Shown: positions 1 to 9,609 of the stretch, one piece after another
Numbering within the stretch: the first letter of the stretch is position 1
Layout: each line of letters begins with the position of its first letter
Origin: Lachnoanaerobaculum sp. OBRC5-5
GTDB taxonomy: Bacteria > Bacillota > Clostridia > Lachnospirales > Lachnospiraceae
NCBI RefSeq assembly: GCF_000296385.1
Contig: NZ_JH815185.1
Coordinates: 1,320,684 to 1,384,683 of the forward strand
DNA: 64,000 bases
Direction: 5' to 3'
The notes under the pieces: model-generated
Databases searched by the model: none
What the model saw: only the letters and a program-made list of their open reading frames with translations
Told to the model about the DNA's origin: nothing
Position numbers and translations under genes: made by a program

Positions 1-314
1 TCTTTTCTTGTCTGATTTACATACTCTGTACCGTCATATCCGAACACTCTAAGAGGCATCAACTTATCAGGTCTTGTCTGGTTCTCTAATCCAAACAGTG
101 ATATATTTATTTTACTGTTTTGCCAGTATTTTGCAATATCTCTCTCCTGTAATCTGAAATTACTTCCTATCTTAAGCATACTCATTGGAAGTGCATCCGA
201 CAATGAAGATTCATCAACTACATCTTTGCCGTCAAATAAAAGTACATTTAAGATATCAGCAAATACATCATTGTACTTTTCAAGCATCTTTTGAGTTATG
301 TCCTTATCTTTCAT
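1..314 (-). CDS. Rpn-family recombination-promoting nuclease/putative transposase, partial
   Basis: The reading frame starts with MKDKDITQKMLEKYND at an ATG (positions 314-312) behind a purine-rich GGGGGAAGAG ribosome site, and runs off the left edge, so only about 105 N-terminal residues are visible. The phrases NVLLFDGKDVV, QERDIAKYW, LFGLENQT and PLRVFGYDG match the N-terminus of the Rpn/YhgA-like PD-(D/E)XK family that is abundant in Lachnospiraceae. Known members promote RecA-independent recombination and act as DNA endonucleases. The catalytic core may lie outside the window. The gene is separated from the pilus locus by a terminator, so it is probably an independent unit. Family call fairly sure, function inferred. 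Confidence 0.75.
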   Translation of the reverse strand, partial: MKDKDITQKMLEKYNDVFADILNVLLFDGKDVVDESSLSDALPMSMLKIGSNFRLQERDIAKYWQNSKINISLFGLENQTRPDKLMPLRVFGYDGTEYVNQTRK

Positions 315-377
315 ATCTCTTCCCCCTATTATACCAAAAATATTATTATTAGGCTGTTTTTTATTATAAATTTTAAG

Positions 378-407
378 TAAAAGGGCCGTCACTTTTGTAA
401 CAGCCCC
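378..407 (-). terminator. Intrinsic terminator of the Tad locus
   Basis: On the minus strand an 11-bp stem (two G-U pairs) formed by 407-397 and 392-382 with an AAAA loop is followed by TTTTACTT. It lies 12 bases after the stop of the last pilus-locus gene and before the Rpn gene, so it probably ends the Tad transcript. Confidence 0.75.
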
Positions 408-418
408 ATTACACTCAT

Positions 419-2725
419 CTATTCTTCTTCTCTCTTTTTGTATACAAAGACTATTCCCAATCCCAATGCAATGCCTAAAGTTATAACTGCCAAAGGAATA
501 TAACCTGCTGATAAAAGTTTTGCCTGCGGTGCTTTTATTTCAAAGCTTACAGAAACGATATCGCTTAAATTACCTGCCTTATCCTTTCCCTGTGCTTTTA
601 TGGTGTGCTTGCCTTCTGTATAAATACTTAAGTTTATTGTACCGTCATCCTTGATTGTATACTCACTCTTATCGAGTAATTTATCATCAAGCCAAACCGA
701 TTCAATAAAATCTCCGGGAAGTTCAGTACTTAAAATAATATTTACACTGCCTTCATAGATTTGTCCTTCTTCGGCGCCCAGAATCATACTTACAGGTTTT
801 GTAGCATCATATATAACTTCCACCGGCTTCATTGAAGACTTATTTCCTGCCGTATCTGTTACTTCAAGATTGAAAGTATATTTTCCGTCTTTATCTATTG
901 ATTTTAAGAACTTTAACTCACCGTTTACAAACTCAAACGGCTCATCCATTCCGTTTATAGTTGCCGACACAATAGAAATTTCATCGGTGTTCCATACCTC
1001 AATACCGGGTTTAAAAGGCTTGTTTGTATACTGTCCTACAAGTTCTTCAGGCTTAAACTTAAATGTAGCACCTTTTTTATTTACCGAGAAATTCACCTTC
1101 TTCTCGGTAACATTTCCTGCCATATCATATATGGTTACGGTAAGTATATAATTGTCGTCAATATATATAGGATCAAGATTTAATATATATCCGCCGTCCT
1201 GTTTCCTTGCCTTATATATAAGGTCTCTTGACTTTCCGTCCGCTACGGCTGTAAGAGTAATCTTTGACTTTAGTAAATCTATATTTACATCGTTGTATTT
1301 TACTACAGGTGAAACTGTTCTTGCATTGGCAGTCAAATCTTCCACTCCGGTAATAGTAATATACGGTGCTGTAGCATCAACATTAAGTTTTTCTTCAAAT
1401 CTTACTCGTTCCGACTCTGAACCCGGATTGTTTTTAACAACTGTGATTCTGTACTCTCCGTCATCATCAAACACTATATTGGCTCTGTGATTTACACCGT
1501 CCGAACTCCAGGTATATTTTGTATTTGACAGTACTTCTTTTCCATTCACGTTTTTGTAAACCGATACCGAATAATTATTCTCATTAAAGTCGTTGTCGTC
1601 AACATTTACATATGTCGATCTTGTATTCAAGAATCCGTTCACCCTGTTATTTACTATATCTCTGTTTATGCTTACCGTATGTCTGACATTATTTATACTT
1701 CTACCGGTATCTGTTCTTTCGCTTACGGCATTTCCATTTCCGACAGGTTGGAAAAATTGCGGCACTTCATTTGATACATCTGTTACTTCTCCTGTTTGAA
1801 CAGGTTGAGGCGTGTCTTGTATTTCCGTCTCAGTAGTTTGGCTTGTATTATTATCTACAATATCTCTGTGTGTAATATTATTTCTTATCACTGAACCGGA
1901 TATATTTCTGTCGGTATTTACATTACTGCCGACGCTATCCGTTCTTCGGGCACTATCTGTTCTTCCTGCACCTGTATCTTCCGTATTGCTCCTGTTCGTA
2001 TCTATGGTAACTACAGTAATGCTGTTTGACATTCTCGATCTTTCTGTAAGCTGTATATTTTCATGTACTTCATGTGGTACTTCGGGCTCTATAACAGGCT
2101 GAGCCGCCAAAAAGAATATCTGATTCTTATTACCGTTTTTTGAAACAAACCTTCTCATATCTGTATTAACCGTGTTTAAGCTGTTTGTCCTTGTGATCTG
2201 TACACTGCGTCCTATCTCAAAGTATACATTGCTTCTATAAAGAGTAATACTTGCATTTCTACTTTCAGTATCACTTAAATTTGAAAAGCCTGTTCTGATT
2301 ACCAAATCATCTCTATTTGTGTTTGAATATGTTGCAATTGAAGAAGTCGCAACAGATGATGTAGCAAGAGTCGGAGGTCTTGAAACATCATAATCTTCTA
2401 TCTCAATATTCCCACTGTTTAAAATAACATTCTTTATATTTTCAAAAGAATTTTCTACCAAAACAGGACTCCAGTTAAAATAACTTTCATCATTTGTATC
2501 ACCCAAATCTTTTGGTGTAGGCAGGGTTAACTTCCCTTCCGAATCTAAGAATGATGAAACATTCCTGATATGGTATCCTTCACCGTCTCTGAAAATCAAT
2601 CCTATCAAAATGTTTGTAGACTCTGCCATGGAATCAATAATAAAAGATCTGAAAATAATTTGAAATAAAAAACAAAAACAAATGATTACTGCAATTAACT
2701 TTTTTTCTATGCCTCTAATATTCAT
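419..2725 (-). CDS. Large Ig-like surface protein with C-terminal membrane anchor
   Basis: A 768-aa protein starting at ATG 2725, four bases after the upstream stop and behind GGGAGG. A longer reading from TTG 2746 is less likely. It has an N-terminal hydrophobic segment (about residues 10-30, probable signal peptide), a long Asn/Thr/Ser/Arg-rich middle region (about 95-350) of low complexity, then Ig-like repeats in which the motif D-x-AGN recurs three times (YDMAGN, TDTAGN, KDKAGN), and a C-terminal membrane helix followed by the basic tail KKREEE. No LPxTG-like motif is visible, so it should be held by the helix. As the last gene of the Tad locus it could be an adhesin or wall scaffold for the pilus machine. 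That role is inference. Confidence 0.7.
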   Translation of the reverse strand: MNIRGIEKKLIAVIICFCFLFQIIFRSFIIDSMAESTNILIGLIFRDGEGYHIRNVSSFLDSEGKLTLPTPKDLGDTNDESYFNWSPVLVENSFENIKNVILNSGNIEIEDYDVSRPPTLATSSVATSSIATYSNTNRDDLVIRTGFSNLSDTESRNASITLYRSNVYFEIGRSVQITRTNSLNTVNTDMRRFVSKNGNKNQIFFLAAQPVIEPEVPHEVHENIQLTERSRMSNSITVVTIDTNRSNTEDTGAGRTDSARRTDSVGSNVNTDRNISGSVIRNNITHRDIVDNNTSQTTETEIQDTPQPVQTGEVTDVSNEVPQFFQPVGNGNAVSERTDTGRSINNVRHTVSINRDIVNNRVNGFLNTRSTYVNVDDNDFNENNYSVSVYKNVNGKEVLSNTKYTWSSDGVNHRANIVFDDDGEYRITVVKNNPGSESERVRFEEKLNVDATAPYITITGVEDLTANARTVSPVVKYNDVNIDLLKSKITLTAVADGKSRDLIYKARKQDGGYILNLDPIYIDDNYILTVTIYDMAGNVTEKKVNFSVNKKGATFKFKPEELVGQYTNKPFKPGIEVWNTDEISIVSATINGMDEPFEFVNGELKFLKSIDKDGKYTFNLEVTDTAGNKSSMKPVEVIYDATKPVSMILGAEEGQIYEGSVNIILSTELPGDFIESVWLDDKLLDKSEYTIKDDGTINLSIYTEGKHTIKAQGKDKAGNLSDIVSVSFEIKAPQAKLLSAGYIPLAVITLGIALGLGIVFVYKKREEE

Positions 2726-2729
2726 AATA

Positions 2730-3086
2730 CTATCTGCCTCCCGCAATTAAATTAATTTCTTCGATAATTTCAAAATTTGTATTTTTATTGTGATTATTTA
2801 GAATCTGACCATGATAATTTTCTAAAAGAATTGTTTCATCCATATCTTTATTATTTTTAACGAAATCATGTGTTCCTCTTTTTGCCGGTAATTTCCTTGA
2901 GTTTATTTTTCTAAGAGGCATGGTTGTGTTTTGCATCTTCTGATCCACTACCCACTTTTTCTTTGAACCATAACTTAAAATATCACTAAATGCCTTTCTT
3001 ACTCCCATTTTAAACCACAACAAAATACTTATAAACAACATGATGACACCTGAAAAAAACCCGCTAAAATATAGTATTCTATGCAT
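2730..3086 (-). CDS. Small membrane protein of the Tad locus, unknown function
   Basis: 118 aa with one N-terminal transmembrane helix (about residues 5-26) followed by a basic, Asn-rich tail that should be cytoplasmic. I do not recognise the family. Its ATG overlaps the stop of the kinase gene (ATGA) and its stop is four bases before the surface-protein start, so translation of the three genes is likely coupled. Position suggests a membrane adaptor between the kinase and the surface protein, but nothing in the sequence proves this. Confidence 0.6.
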   Translation of the reverse strand: MHRILYFSGFFSGVIMLFISILLWFKMGVRKAFSDILSYGSKKKWVVDQKMQNTTMPLRKINSRKLPAKRGTHDFVKNNKDMDETILLENYHGQILNNHNKNTNFEIIEEINLIAGGR

Positions 3087-5065
3087 CAGATACCTCCGAT
3101 ATTTTTCAATTTATTCTTTAAAGAAACGAAGTTGGAATTAAATTCTATATCAGGTAATTCCCCCGCCTTCATATAAATCATAGCTGATGTATTCACGTCT
3201 TTCATATCTATCAACAACATAGTCGCAAGACTTATATAAGCCGTAGCATCTTCAGGATATTTTTCTATAATATCTTCGTACTCTTCAGCTGCCCTTTTGT
3301 ATTCCCCAAGAGATCTATGAATATCTCCTACCCTGTTTTTAAATAAAACCGTCTGTTCAGGCGTAGCGAATATCAGAAATCTTTCATAATATGATACTGC
3401 TTCATATAAATCATTTCTTGATTCTTTTTCATCCGGTTCAATATTTGCTCTTCTATAGTAGGCATCCGCAAATCCGAAATACAATTCCGGTAAATATTTT
3501 TCTTTTAAATCCTTGTCTATATAGGAGCTGTTTAATATCTCACCGGCTTTATTTAAAAGTTCTATCGCTTTATCAAAAGGTTTTTCACCCACCTTCTGTA
3601 TGGCAAAAGCATTTGCTCTGTAAATCTTTGACAATGTAATATATATTTCGACCTTTTCTTCCTCATTTACTTCTGTATTCAGGTACTCATCAACATTTTT
3701 CATATCTTTGACTATAATGTTCCAGTCCGTACCTATTTCCGATAAGGATCTTGCTAAAGAAGAATAATATTTTGCCTGTGGATATTTCTTTATATTTACT
3801 TTGTCAAAATATCTTGCGGCCGTTCCATAGTCAATATCAAACTCTGTATCCTTACTGTTGCCGAGAAAATAAATCTGTCCCATTCTCATCATAAGATCGT
3901 CATTATTACCCAAATCACCTGTTCCCGATGCAATCATTGCAGAAATCGCCATAAGTCCGTTCCTTGTCTGCCCAAGATCACAGTAATAATCAAGCATTCT
4001 TATATATGCTTCCGTACTGTTTGGGGATATATTTATCGCATCTCGGAAAAGTTTTAAAATATCAGAATCAACTACATTCTCACTTCCTGCTGAAGCAATT
4101 TTAAGAGCCGCTTCAGATAAATAATTGTTATATACCTTTGAGATTTCCCTTTTCTCCATTCCGTTTACAACAATAGCCATAGAGAAAAATGTAAAAGAGA
4201 GAATAAGGCTTACCGCAAACAAATATATTTTCTTTTTTTGTGTTGCTATGTATGAATCATCCAAATCTCTGAAATGTTGCAGTGCATATGACATTTCTTT
4301 ACAATCGTTAAATCTTTTGTCAGGATCTTTTCTTGTGGCTCTGAGAATTATCTTTTCAAGACCGTTTGACAAACTCTCATCCCATCTTCTTATCGGATAA
4401 AGCTCATATGGCGGCTCTGAAGGATTCACACCGGTAAGAAGATGATACATAGTTGCACCAAGATTATATATATCCGTCCTGGCATCTGTTTGTCTTAAAG
4501 TCTCTCCCGCAAACTGCTCAGGTGCGGCATACCCTATAGTACCGAGGCAGGTTGTATCCGATACACTGTCGTAGTTGTATTTTCTTGCCGTTCCGAAATC
4601 TATCAAAGTGATTTTACCGTCAGGTCTTAACATAATATTTGCCGGCTTCAAATCTCTGTATATTATCGGAGGATTCTGCGAATGCAAGTAATCCAGCACA
4701 TCACAAAGCTGTATTGCATAATCCGCCACTTTATCTTCTTCTATAACTCCTTCCTCAGACAAAATATCGGATAAAGGCCTACCCTCCACATAATCCATTA
4801 CTATTATTATGGTATCGTCATTTTCAATTATATCTGCGATACTTGGCAGGTAAGGATGCTTTAATTCTTTCAAGAGATTCGTTTCAGTTATAAGACTTTG
4901 TTTCATAATCTCATAATTTTTGTTTTTCTCTTTTCGCATCTCCTTTATGGCCCATTGTTTATTTGCCTTTTCATTCATCGCCAAATAAACAACACTCATA
5001 CCGCCCTGTCCGATTTTATTTAAAATCTTATACTTTCCGTCTAAAAGGCTGCCTATTTCCAACAT
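3086..5065 (-). CDS. Membrane Ser/Thr protein kinase with TPR domain
   Basis: The start is taken as ATG 5065 (MLEIGSLLDGKYKI, with AGGGG four bases upstream), giving 659 aa. A start at 5119 would overlap the phosphatase and add an atypical extension. All Hanks-kinase motifs are visible: glycine loop GQGGMSVVY, lysine in WAIKEM, catalytic IYRDLKPANIML, DFG in LIDFGTA, and YAAPEQ in the activation segment. A single transmembrane helix follows near residue 285-305 (LFAVSLILSFTFFSMAIVV). Instead of PASTA domains the outer part carries TPR-like helical repeats. With the adjacent PP2C phosphatase and FHA protein it forms a phosphorylation module inside the Tad operon. Its targets are unknown; pilus assembly factors or the FHA partner are likely. 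Confidence 0.9.
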   Translation of the reverse strand: MLEIGSLLDGKYKILNKIGQGGMSVVYLAMNEKANKQWAIKEMRKEKNKNYEIMKQSLITETNLLKELKHPYLPSIADIIENDDTIIIVMDYVEGRPLSDILSEEGVIEEDKVADYAIQLCDVLDYLHSQNPPIIYRDLKPANIMLRPDGKITLIDFGTARKYNYDSVSDTTCLGTIGYAAPEQFAGETLRQTDARTDIYNLGATMYHLLTGVNPSEPPYELYPIRRWDESLSNGLEKIILRATRKDPDKRFNDCKEMSYALQHFRDLDDSYIATQKKKIYLFAVSLILSFTFFSMAIVVNGMEKREISKVYNNYLSEAALKIASAGSENVVDSDILKLFRDAINISPNSTEAYIRMLDYYCDLGQTRNGLMAISAMIASGTGDLGNNDDLMMRMGQIYFLGNSKDTEFDIDYGTAARYFDKVNIKKYPQAKYYSSLARSLSEIGTDWNIIVKDMKNVDEYLNTEVNEEEKVEIYITLSKIYRANAFAIQKVGEKPFDKAIELLNKAGEILNSSYIDKDLKEKYLPELYFGFADAYYRRANIEPDEKESRNDLYEAVSYYERFLIFATPEQTVLFKNRVGDIHRSLGEYKRAAEEYEDIIEKYPEDATAYISLATMLLIDMKDVNTSAMIYMKAGELPDIEFNSNFVSLKNKLKNIGGI

Positions 5066-5075
5066 ATTACCCCTA

Positions 5076-5834
5076 TTATTGAACTTTGACCAATGCCGCC
5101 GATATATTATCCTGTTCATTTCTCCTAAGATTCAATGATATCAGCCTCTTAATCATCTCATTAAGTTTATTACTTTCGCATCTGCCAAGTAAACTCAACA
5201 TCTCTTTTTCAGATATCTCATGCCTGAATCCGTCGCTGCAAAGCAGTAAAATATCGCCTTTTTTCACTTCTCCGCAAAACATATCAGGCTTTACCCGTTC
5301 TGATGCTCCGATACATTGCAAAAGTACATTTCTTTTCGGATCATTTTTTGCTTCTTTTTCTGTAAGTCTTCCCTCTGCCACCTCTTTTGCAATAACTGTA
5401 TGGTCATTTGTAAGTCTCTCTATTTTAGATGAAGATATTTTATATAATCTGCTGTCTCCTACATGCCATACAAAAAATCTGTTTCCCGCCAAAAGAAAAG
5501 CTGTTATTGTTGTACCGAGATATATTCCATGCTCTTTCCCATAATAGAGCAATCCCTCATTTTCAGAACTTATGATACTTCCTATATCTTCCCTCATTCT
5601 GCTTTCATCCCAGATATTTTCATATTTACTGTAACTGTACAAAAACCAGTCTGAAAATGCTTCCGCTATGCTCTTGCTGGCCAACTCACCACAGGAAAGT
5701 CCACCCATTCCGTCACAAATTATGCCTATACAGACTTCCTCACCTTTAAATTTGGCTCTCTTTAATATTACACTGTCCTGATTACAACTCTTTTTTAATC
5801 CGACTTCGGTTTGTGCCGCCAAAAAATAATTCAT
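5076..5834 (-). CDS. PP2C-family Ser/Thr protein phosphatase
   Basis: 252 aa, normal length for a bacterial PPM/PP2C enzyme. Metal-binding and catalytic motifs are present in order: CDGMGG, GDSRLY, LLCSDGF and the final DNISAALV. It should be a cytoplasmic, Mn/Mg-dependent phosphatase that reverses the action of the kinase encoded 10 bases downstream. Tight spacing with the FHA gene (3 bases) supports a common transcript. This is comparable to the prpC/prkC pair but sits in a pilus locus, so I give no gene symbol. Confidence 0.9.
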   Translation of the reverse strand: MNYFLAAQTEVGLKKSCNQDSVILKRAKFKGEEVCIGIICDGMGGLSCGELASKSIAEAFSDWFLYSYSKYENIWDESRMREDIGSIISSENEGLLYYGKEHGIYLGTTITAFLLAGNRFFVWHVGDSRLYKISSSKIERLTNDHTVIAKEVAEGRLTEKEAKNDPKRNVLLQCIGASERVKPDMFCGEVKKGDILLLCSDGFRHEISEKEMLSLLGRCESNKLNEMIKRLISLNLRRNEQDNISAALVKVQ

Positions 5835-5837
5835 ATT

Positions 5838-7229
5838 TTATACCATGTGAAATTCAAATTCTTCATTTGATAAACTTATAATGTCATTATCCCAAAGTTC
5901 AACTTCAACACTTGATGATACTTTTTCACCGTTTACCATTGTAAAATTCAGTGACTTCAAGTCTCTTATAAAAAATGATCCGTCTTTTCTTACAATTTCC
6001 GCATGATTCCTACCGACTGAAGAATTGTCATTTATACAAAAATCAACATAGCTTTTTTCTCTTCCGATTCTAAAGCTTGACTTATCTATAAGAATTTTTT
6101 CACCTGTTCTCTTCCATATCAGAAATGCGTTTAATACGTTTACAGAAAGTCCAAGTAATGTCGTCTCAGCAAAGCGGTCTGAATTTTGTAAAACAGTTGT
6201 TTCCGCAAAATTATTTGAGTGTAATTTTGATGCTTCCGTCTTGTTATCAACAACGTAAACTTCTTTTTCCTTCTTTTTCCCAAAAAGAGAAAATCCTTTT
6301 TTTTCATTGGATTCTTTACGGCTGACTGTAGCTATATTTACCGGTTCTTCTCTACCCGGAATAAGAAAACTGCTTTGTTTATGGTAATCATTTTCCCGAG
6401 TTTTTGAAATTTCCTCTTTCTTTTCAACCTTTCCAAAGCTAAACAACCCCTTTTTCTTTTCTGAATTTACCGGTTTCATATCCAATTCAATATTTGATAG
6501 GGGTTTATTATTAACAGAATTGAAAGTATTTACATGGGATTGCATATTTACCGGAATCTGTGTTCCGCTGCTGTAACCGGTATTATCAAGAGTTAACTGT
6601 TCGAGTTGCTCCTCAATATTGTATACCCTTCTTTCTTTAAACTCGGATTTGATTTCCGGCTTTATGATATCGAAGTTTTCAATATGTTTTTTTTGTTTTA
6701 TTTGGGATATTAATTGTAAGAATTTTTCGATAGAAAATGATTCTTCATCTGAGAGTTGCCTACTTACATCTGCCGCAAAATTTGCAGCCTTATTATTTTT
6801 AACCATCATATAAAGCAGTAAATTTTTAAAGAATTCGAGTATGCTTAAATTATTTCTTCTGTCATACAAAGGCAGAAGTATCATTTTTATATTTCCGTTG
6901 TCTGTAAAAATATATTTATTTTCCAAAACCAACTGTGCTTCACCAAGCATATATTCTTCTATATCCGTTAAAGCTTTACAAATGTTCTCAAATACATTCA
7001 GCAAATCTTCCTTTGTGAGTTCTTCGCTCAAATATTCATCCAGATTTTTTAACTTTTCAGTTTTATATTTAAACTCCGTCATTGAATCATGCATGATTAT
7101 ATCTATGGGAAGCAAGCCTTTAATATCATTATTTCTCATTATACCTATGCTTACATTATCAATTTTTTCATTTTCAGCAACATAATATATAAGCTCAATA
7201 TCCTTTTCAGTCTCATTACTCTTAAACAT
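5838..7229 (-). CDS. FHA-domain protein with DUF6382-like N-terminus
   Basis: 463 aa behind a TAGGAGG site. The N-terminal ~190 residues look like DUF6382, a domain that accompanies FHA domains in Firmicutes Tad loci. A low-complexity middle section holds two Lys-rich GLFSFGKVEKK / GFSLFGKKKEK segments, and the last ~85 residues are an FHA domain (FRIGREKSYVDFC, NSSVGRNHAEI, LKSLNFTMVNG) that binds phosphothreonine. It probably reads the signal set by the neighbouring kinase and phosphatase and recruits a partner such as the TadZ ATPase encoded just downstream. Domain call is firm, the partner is inferred. Confidence 0.85.
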   Translation of the reverse strand: MFKSNETEKDIELIYYVAENEKIDNVSIGIMRNNDIKGLLPIDIIMHDSMTEFKYKTEKLKNLDEYLSEELTKEDLLNVFENICKALTDIEEYMLGEAQLVLENKYIFTDNGNIKMILLPLYDRRNNLSILEFFKNLLLYMMVKNNKAANFAADVSRQLSDEESFSIEKFLQLISQIKQKKHIENFDIIKPEIKSEFKERRVYNIEEQLEQLTLDNTGYSSGTQIPVNMQSHVNTFNSVNNKPLSNIELDMKPVNSEKKKGLFSFGKVEKKEEISKTRENDYHKQSSFLIPGREEPVNIATVSRKESNEKKGFSLFGKKKEKEVYVVDNKTEASKLHSNNFAETTVLQNSDRFAETTLLGLSVNVLNAFLIWKRTGEKILIDKSSFRIGREKSYVDFCINDNSSVGRNHAEIVRKDGSFFIRDLKSLNFTMVNGEKVSSSVEVELWDNDIISLSNEEFEFHMV

Positions 7230-7238
7230 ATGGGCCTC

Positions 7239-8297
7239 CTATCTCAAATTTTCCAAAAATGAAACCTTTGACAGTATCTCAGTCAAATCATTGCCATCTG
7301 CACTATAATTTTTTACAAAGTCTCTTACAGACAAGTTTTGTGGAATTGAAATATTATTAATATCTTTTACCTTATTGCATATAAGAGTTATTTTATTTGT
7401 TATATCAATAGCTCCATTATTTTCCATAATATGTAATGCCTCATTTAACTCGGACATTTTCTTGATTCCCTGCTTTGTATCATCGAAAACAAACACTATC
7501 TTATATGCAAACTTTGAAAAAGTATTCAATCTGCTTCCGGGATCGAAATTACAGTCTATAATTATATGTCTGTACTTACCCATTCCCTTTATTTCTTTAA
7601 TAAGTACCGATATATCTTCATCACTAAGTTCAAGCATATCCAGAGCCGTCCTTGATTTATTGAAGAAATTCAGCCCTTCACTTGTCTTTAAAACACTGCT
7701 TTCTATCTTTAATGAAACACTTTGCTTTTTACTCTTTATTGCATATATGATTTCATCAAAGCCGACATTTCCCTCTCCGTTTAAGAAAATATCGGATGAA
7801 TTAAGTATTTCAAAATTCAAATAGAGTGTCGGTATTCCTCGCCTTGCCAATCTCTTTGCATAGGCTATGGCAAGAGAAGTAGCTCCCGCCCCTCCGTTTA
7901 CCGGCATAAACACCTCAACCAAAGTATTATTTCCGTCATTAAATTTATATGCAATATCACCGTTTGAACCGTCTGCCAATACATTCAATATTTCCTTATA
8001 TATATTTTCAGGCTTCTTGAATTTATTGATTGTCCTTATATTGTTTTTTCTCTCTATCAAATCCCTGTCAGAGAGGTATGCCATACTCATCTTTTCACTG
8101 TATGATGATAAGTCATCTTCTATATTTTCAGATACAAGCATAACATCTATAGACTTGTTACCTCTGTTATTTTCAAATGAATCTACTGAAGAAAATGTCA
8201 ATATTTCTATTCTGTCCTGATAATTTTTAATATAAAAATCCGACAATCTTTTTCTGTAATCCTCATCTGTGTCTATTAAAGCCAGTCTGATTTTCAT
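7239..8297 (-). CDS. TadZ/CpaE-type pilus-localising ATPase
   Basis: 352 aa. The first ~120 residues resemble a receiver-like domain (LALIDTDEDYRKRL) and the rest is a MinD/ParA-type ATPase with a deviant Walker A (NGGAGATSLAIAYAK), which lacks the usual GKGG lysine pattern. CpaE/TadZ proteins place the Tad machine at a site in the cell. Start chosen at ATG 8297 behind TAGGAGG. The divergence of the P-loop is common in this family, so ATP binding may be retained but hydrolysis is uncertain. Confidence 0.8.
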   Translation of the reverse strand: MKIRLALIDTDEDYRKRLSDFYIKNYQDRIEILTFSSVDSFENNRGNKSIDVMLVSENIEDDLSSYSEKMSMAYLSDRDLIERKNNIRTINKFKKPENIYKEILNVLADGSNGDIAYKFNDGNNTLVEVFMPVNGGAGATSLAIAYAKRLARRGIPTLYLNFEILNSSDIFLNGEGNVGFDEIIYAIKSKKQSVSLKIESSVLKTSEGLNFFNKSRTALDMLELSDEDISVLIKEIKGMGKYRHIIIDCNFDPGSRLNTFSKFAYKIVFVFDDTKQGIKKMSELNEALHIMENNGAIDITNKITLICNKVKDINNISIPQNLSVRDFVKNYSADGNDLTEILSKVSFLENLR

Positions 8298-8307
8298 TAA
8301 AAACCTC

Positions 8308-9600
8308 CTATTCTACAAGCTTAATAAATTTCCAAGTTTCCTTCTTCACAGCTGCCACACCGCTACTGTTAAAGCATCCTGCTTCACTAAACCCGAAATC
8401 AATAACTACTGTGGCTTTTTTATTAATATATCCCCACTTTTTCCCGTCATATACGGCAGCAAAACCGTTTGAAAAAGATTTTGCATTCTTATATTCGGTC
8501 ATTAACTCAACTTCACCGTTCTTATTTGCAAAACACCATTTATTATTCATTTTAACTGCTGCCATATCATCCGATACAAATGCTTTTGCATCATCAAAGC
8601 TTTCGCTTCCCTTCATATTTCCGTCCAAATCAAAAATATGATACTTACCGTCAAGCTTTGCAATATATACATTCTGTGAAGTCGCAAATCCGAAGTCATC
8701 CATTATCACATCATCATATATAAAATCAGTAACCTGTGAAAAATCATTTTTGATAACAGCCCATTTGCCTTCTTTTTTTACCGCAGCCCTCTTATTTGCA
8801 AATCCCCCTGCAAAATCATAAGTCAACTCGGTGGCTTTTTTTGCATACTCGTCTATATAAGAATACTTTTCTCCTGTCTTATAAGGAGCCAGCTTGTTTC
8901 CAAATACACCAAGTGAATCCACTTTAAAGTCAGGCAAAAGCTTCTTGTATCCGTTTTTTTCTATATAGTACCAATCACCGTCTTTACAAACGGCGGCATA
9001 ATTGGGCTCCTTACCATATGGTAATATATCATCATATTGAGACTTTATCTTTTCACTGCCGTCCGACTTCATCAGGCCCTTTTTATCATCATTTGTGAAT
9101 ACATAAAATCCGTTATAGTACTCATCTATAGAAGCTCCGGCAAAGTAAATTTCGGTATATATTCCTCTAAGCTTACCCTGCAATTCCAAAAAATCACCAT
9201 CATTAGGTTGTCTTTCCAGATAAGCATTTGCAACTTTTAGAGCATTGGCACTTTGCTTTCTTTCCATATAGTAATCGATGACCTTTTTTGTAATTACTCT
9301 CGGATAATTATAATTTTCCAAGATCATACTTCCCTGCTTTTCAAAGTCCTTATATTTCTTTAAATTGAGATAATCATCAAGAATTGCCTCTTCCACCGGA
9401 AGCTTATCTTTGGTAAATTCAAGTGCTTTTTTATACTGATCAAGAGCATCTATATAAATTTCTTTTTCATCCAAAGCTTTGGCTTTTGACATGTATTCAT
9501 TGTATTTTTTACGTTCACTTGCGTTGCCGCCTATTATATTTCCCCAGCCAAGTACCAACAGTAAGATTATTACAGGTACCAATATTTTTTTCATTGTCAT
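8308..9600 (-). CDS. WG-repeat protein with N-terminal TPR-like helices
   Basis: 430 aa with an N-terminal signal anchor (about residues 4-25), a helical TPR-like section (about 35-135), then WG beta-propeller-like repeats with the pattern aVkxxgkWgyixkxG (KKGLMKSDG, GDWYYIEKNG, GKWAVIKND, NKWCFANKNG, KKWGYINKK). WG-repeat proteins usually act in protein binding at the cell surface. Start at 9600 is supported by AGGAG six bases upstream. Lying between the prepilin peptidase and TadZ genes, it is probably an outer accessory factor of the pilus. Exact role unknown. Confidence 0.75.
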   Translation of the reverse strand: MTMKKILVPVIILLLVLGWGNIIGGNASERKKYNEYMSKAKALDEKEIYIDALDQYKKALEFTKDKLPVEEAILDDYLNLKKYKDFEKQGSMILENYNYPRVITKKVIDYYMERKQSANALKVANAYLERQPNDGDFLELQGKLRGIYTEIYFAGASIDEYYNGFYVFTNDDKKGLMKSDGSEKIKSQYDDILPYGKEPNYAAVCKDGDWYYIEKNGYKKLLPDFKVDSLGVFGNKLAPYKTGEKYSYIDEYAKKATELTYDFAGGFANKRAAVKKEGKWAVIKNDFSQVTDFIYDDVIMDDFGFATSQNVYIAKLDGKYHIFDLDGNMKGSESFDDAKAFVSDDMAAVKMNNKWCFANKNGEVELMTEYKNAKSFSNGFAAVYDGKKWGYINKKATVVIDFGFSEAGCFNSSGVAAVKKETWKFIKLVE

Positions 9601-9609
9601 ATACAGCTC

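Noticed and set aside
870-2102. Several plus-strand open frames opposite the large surface-protein gene
   Set aside because: They are antisense shadows of a repetitive coding region, without ribosome sites or promoter.
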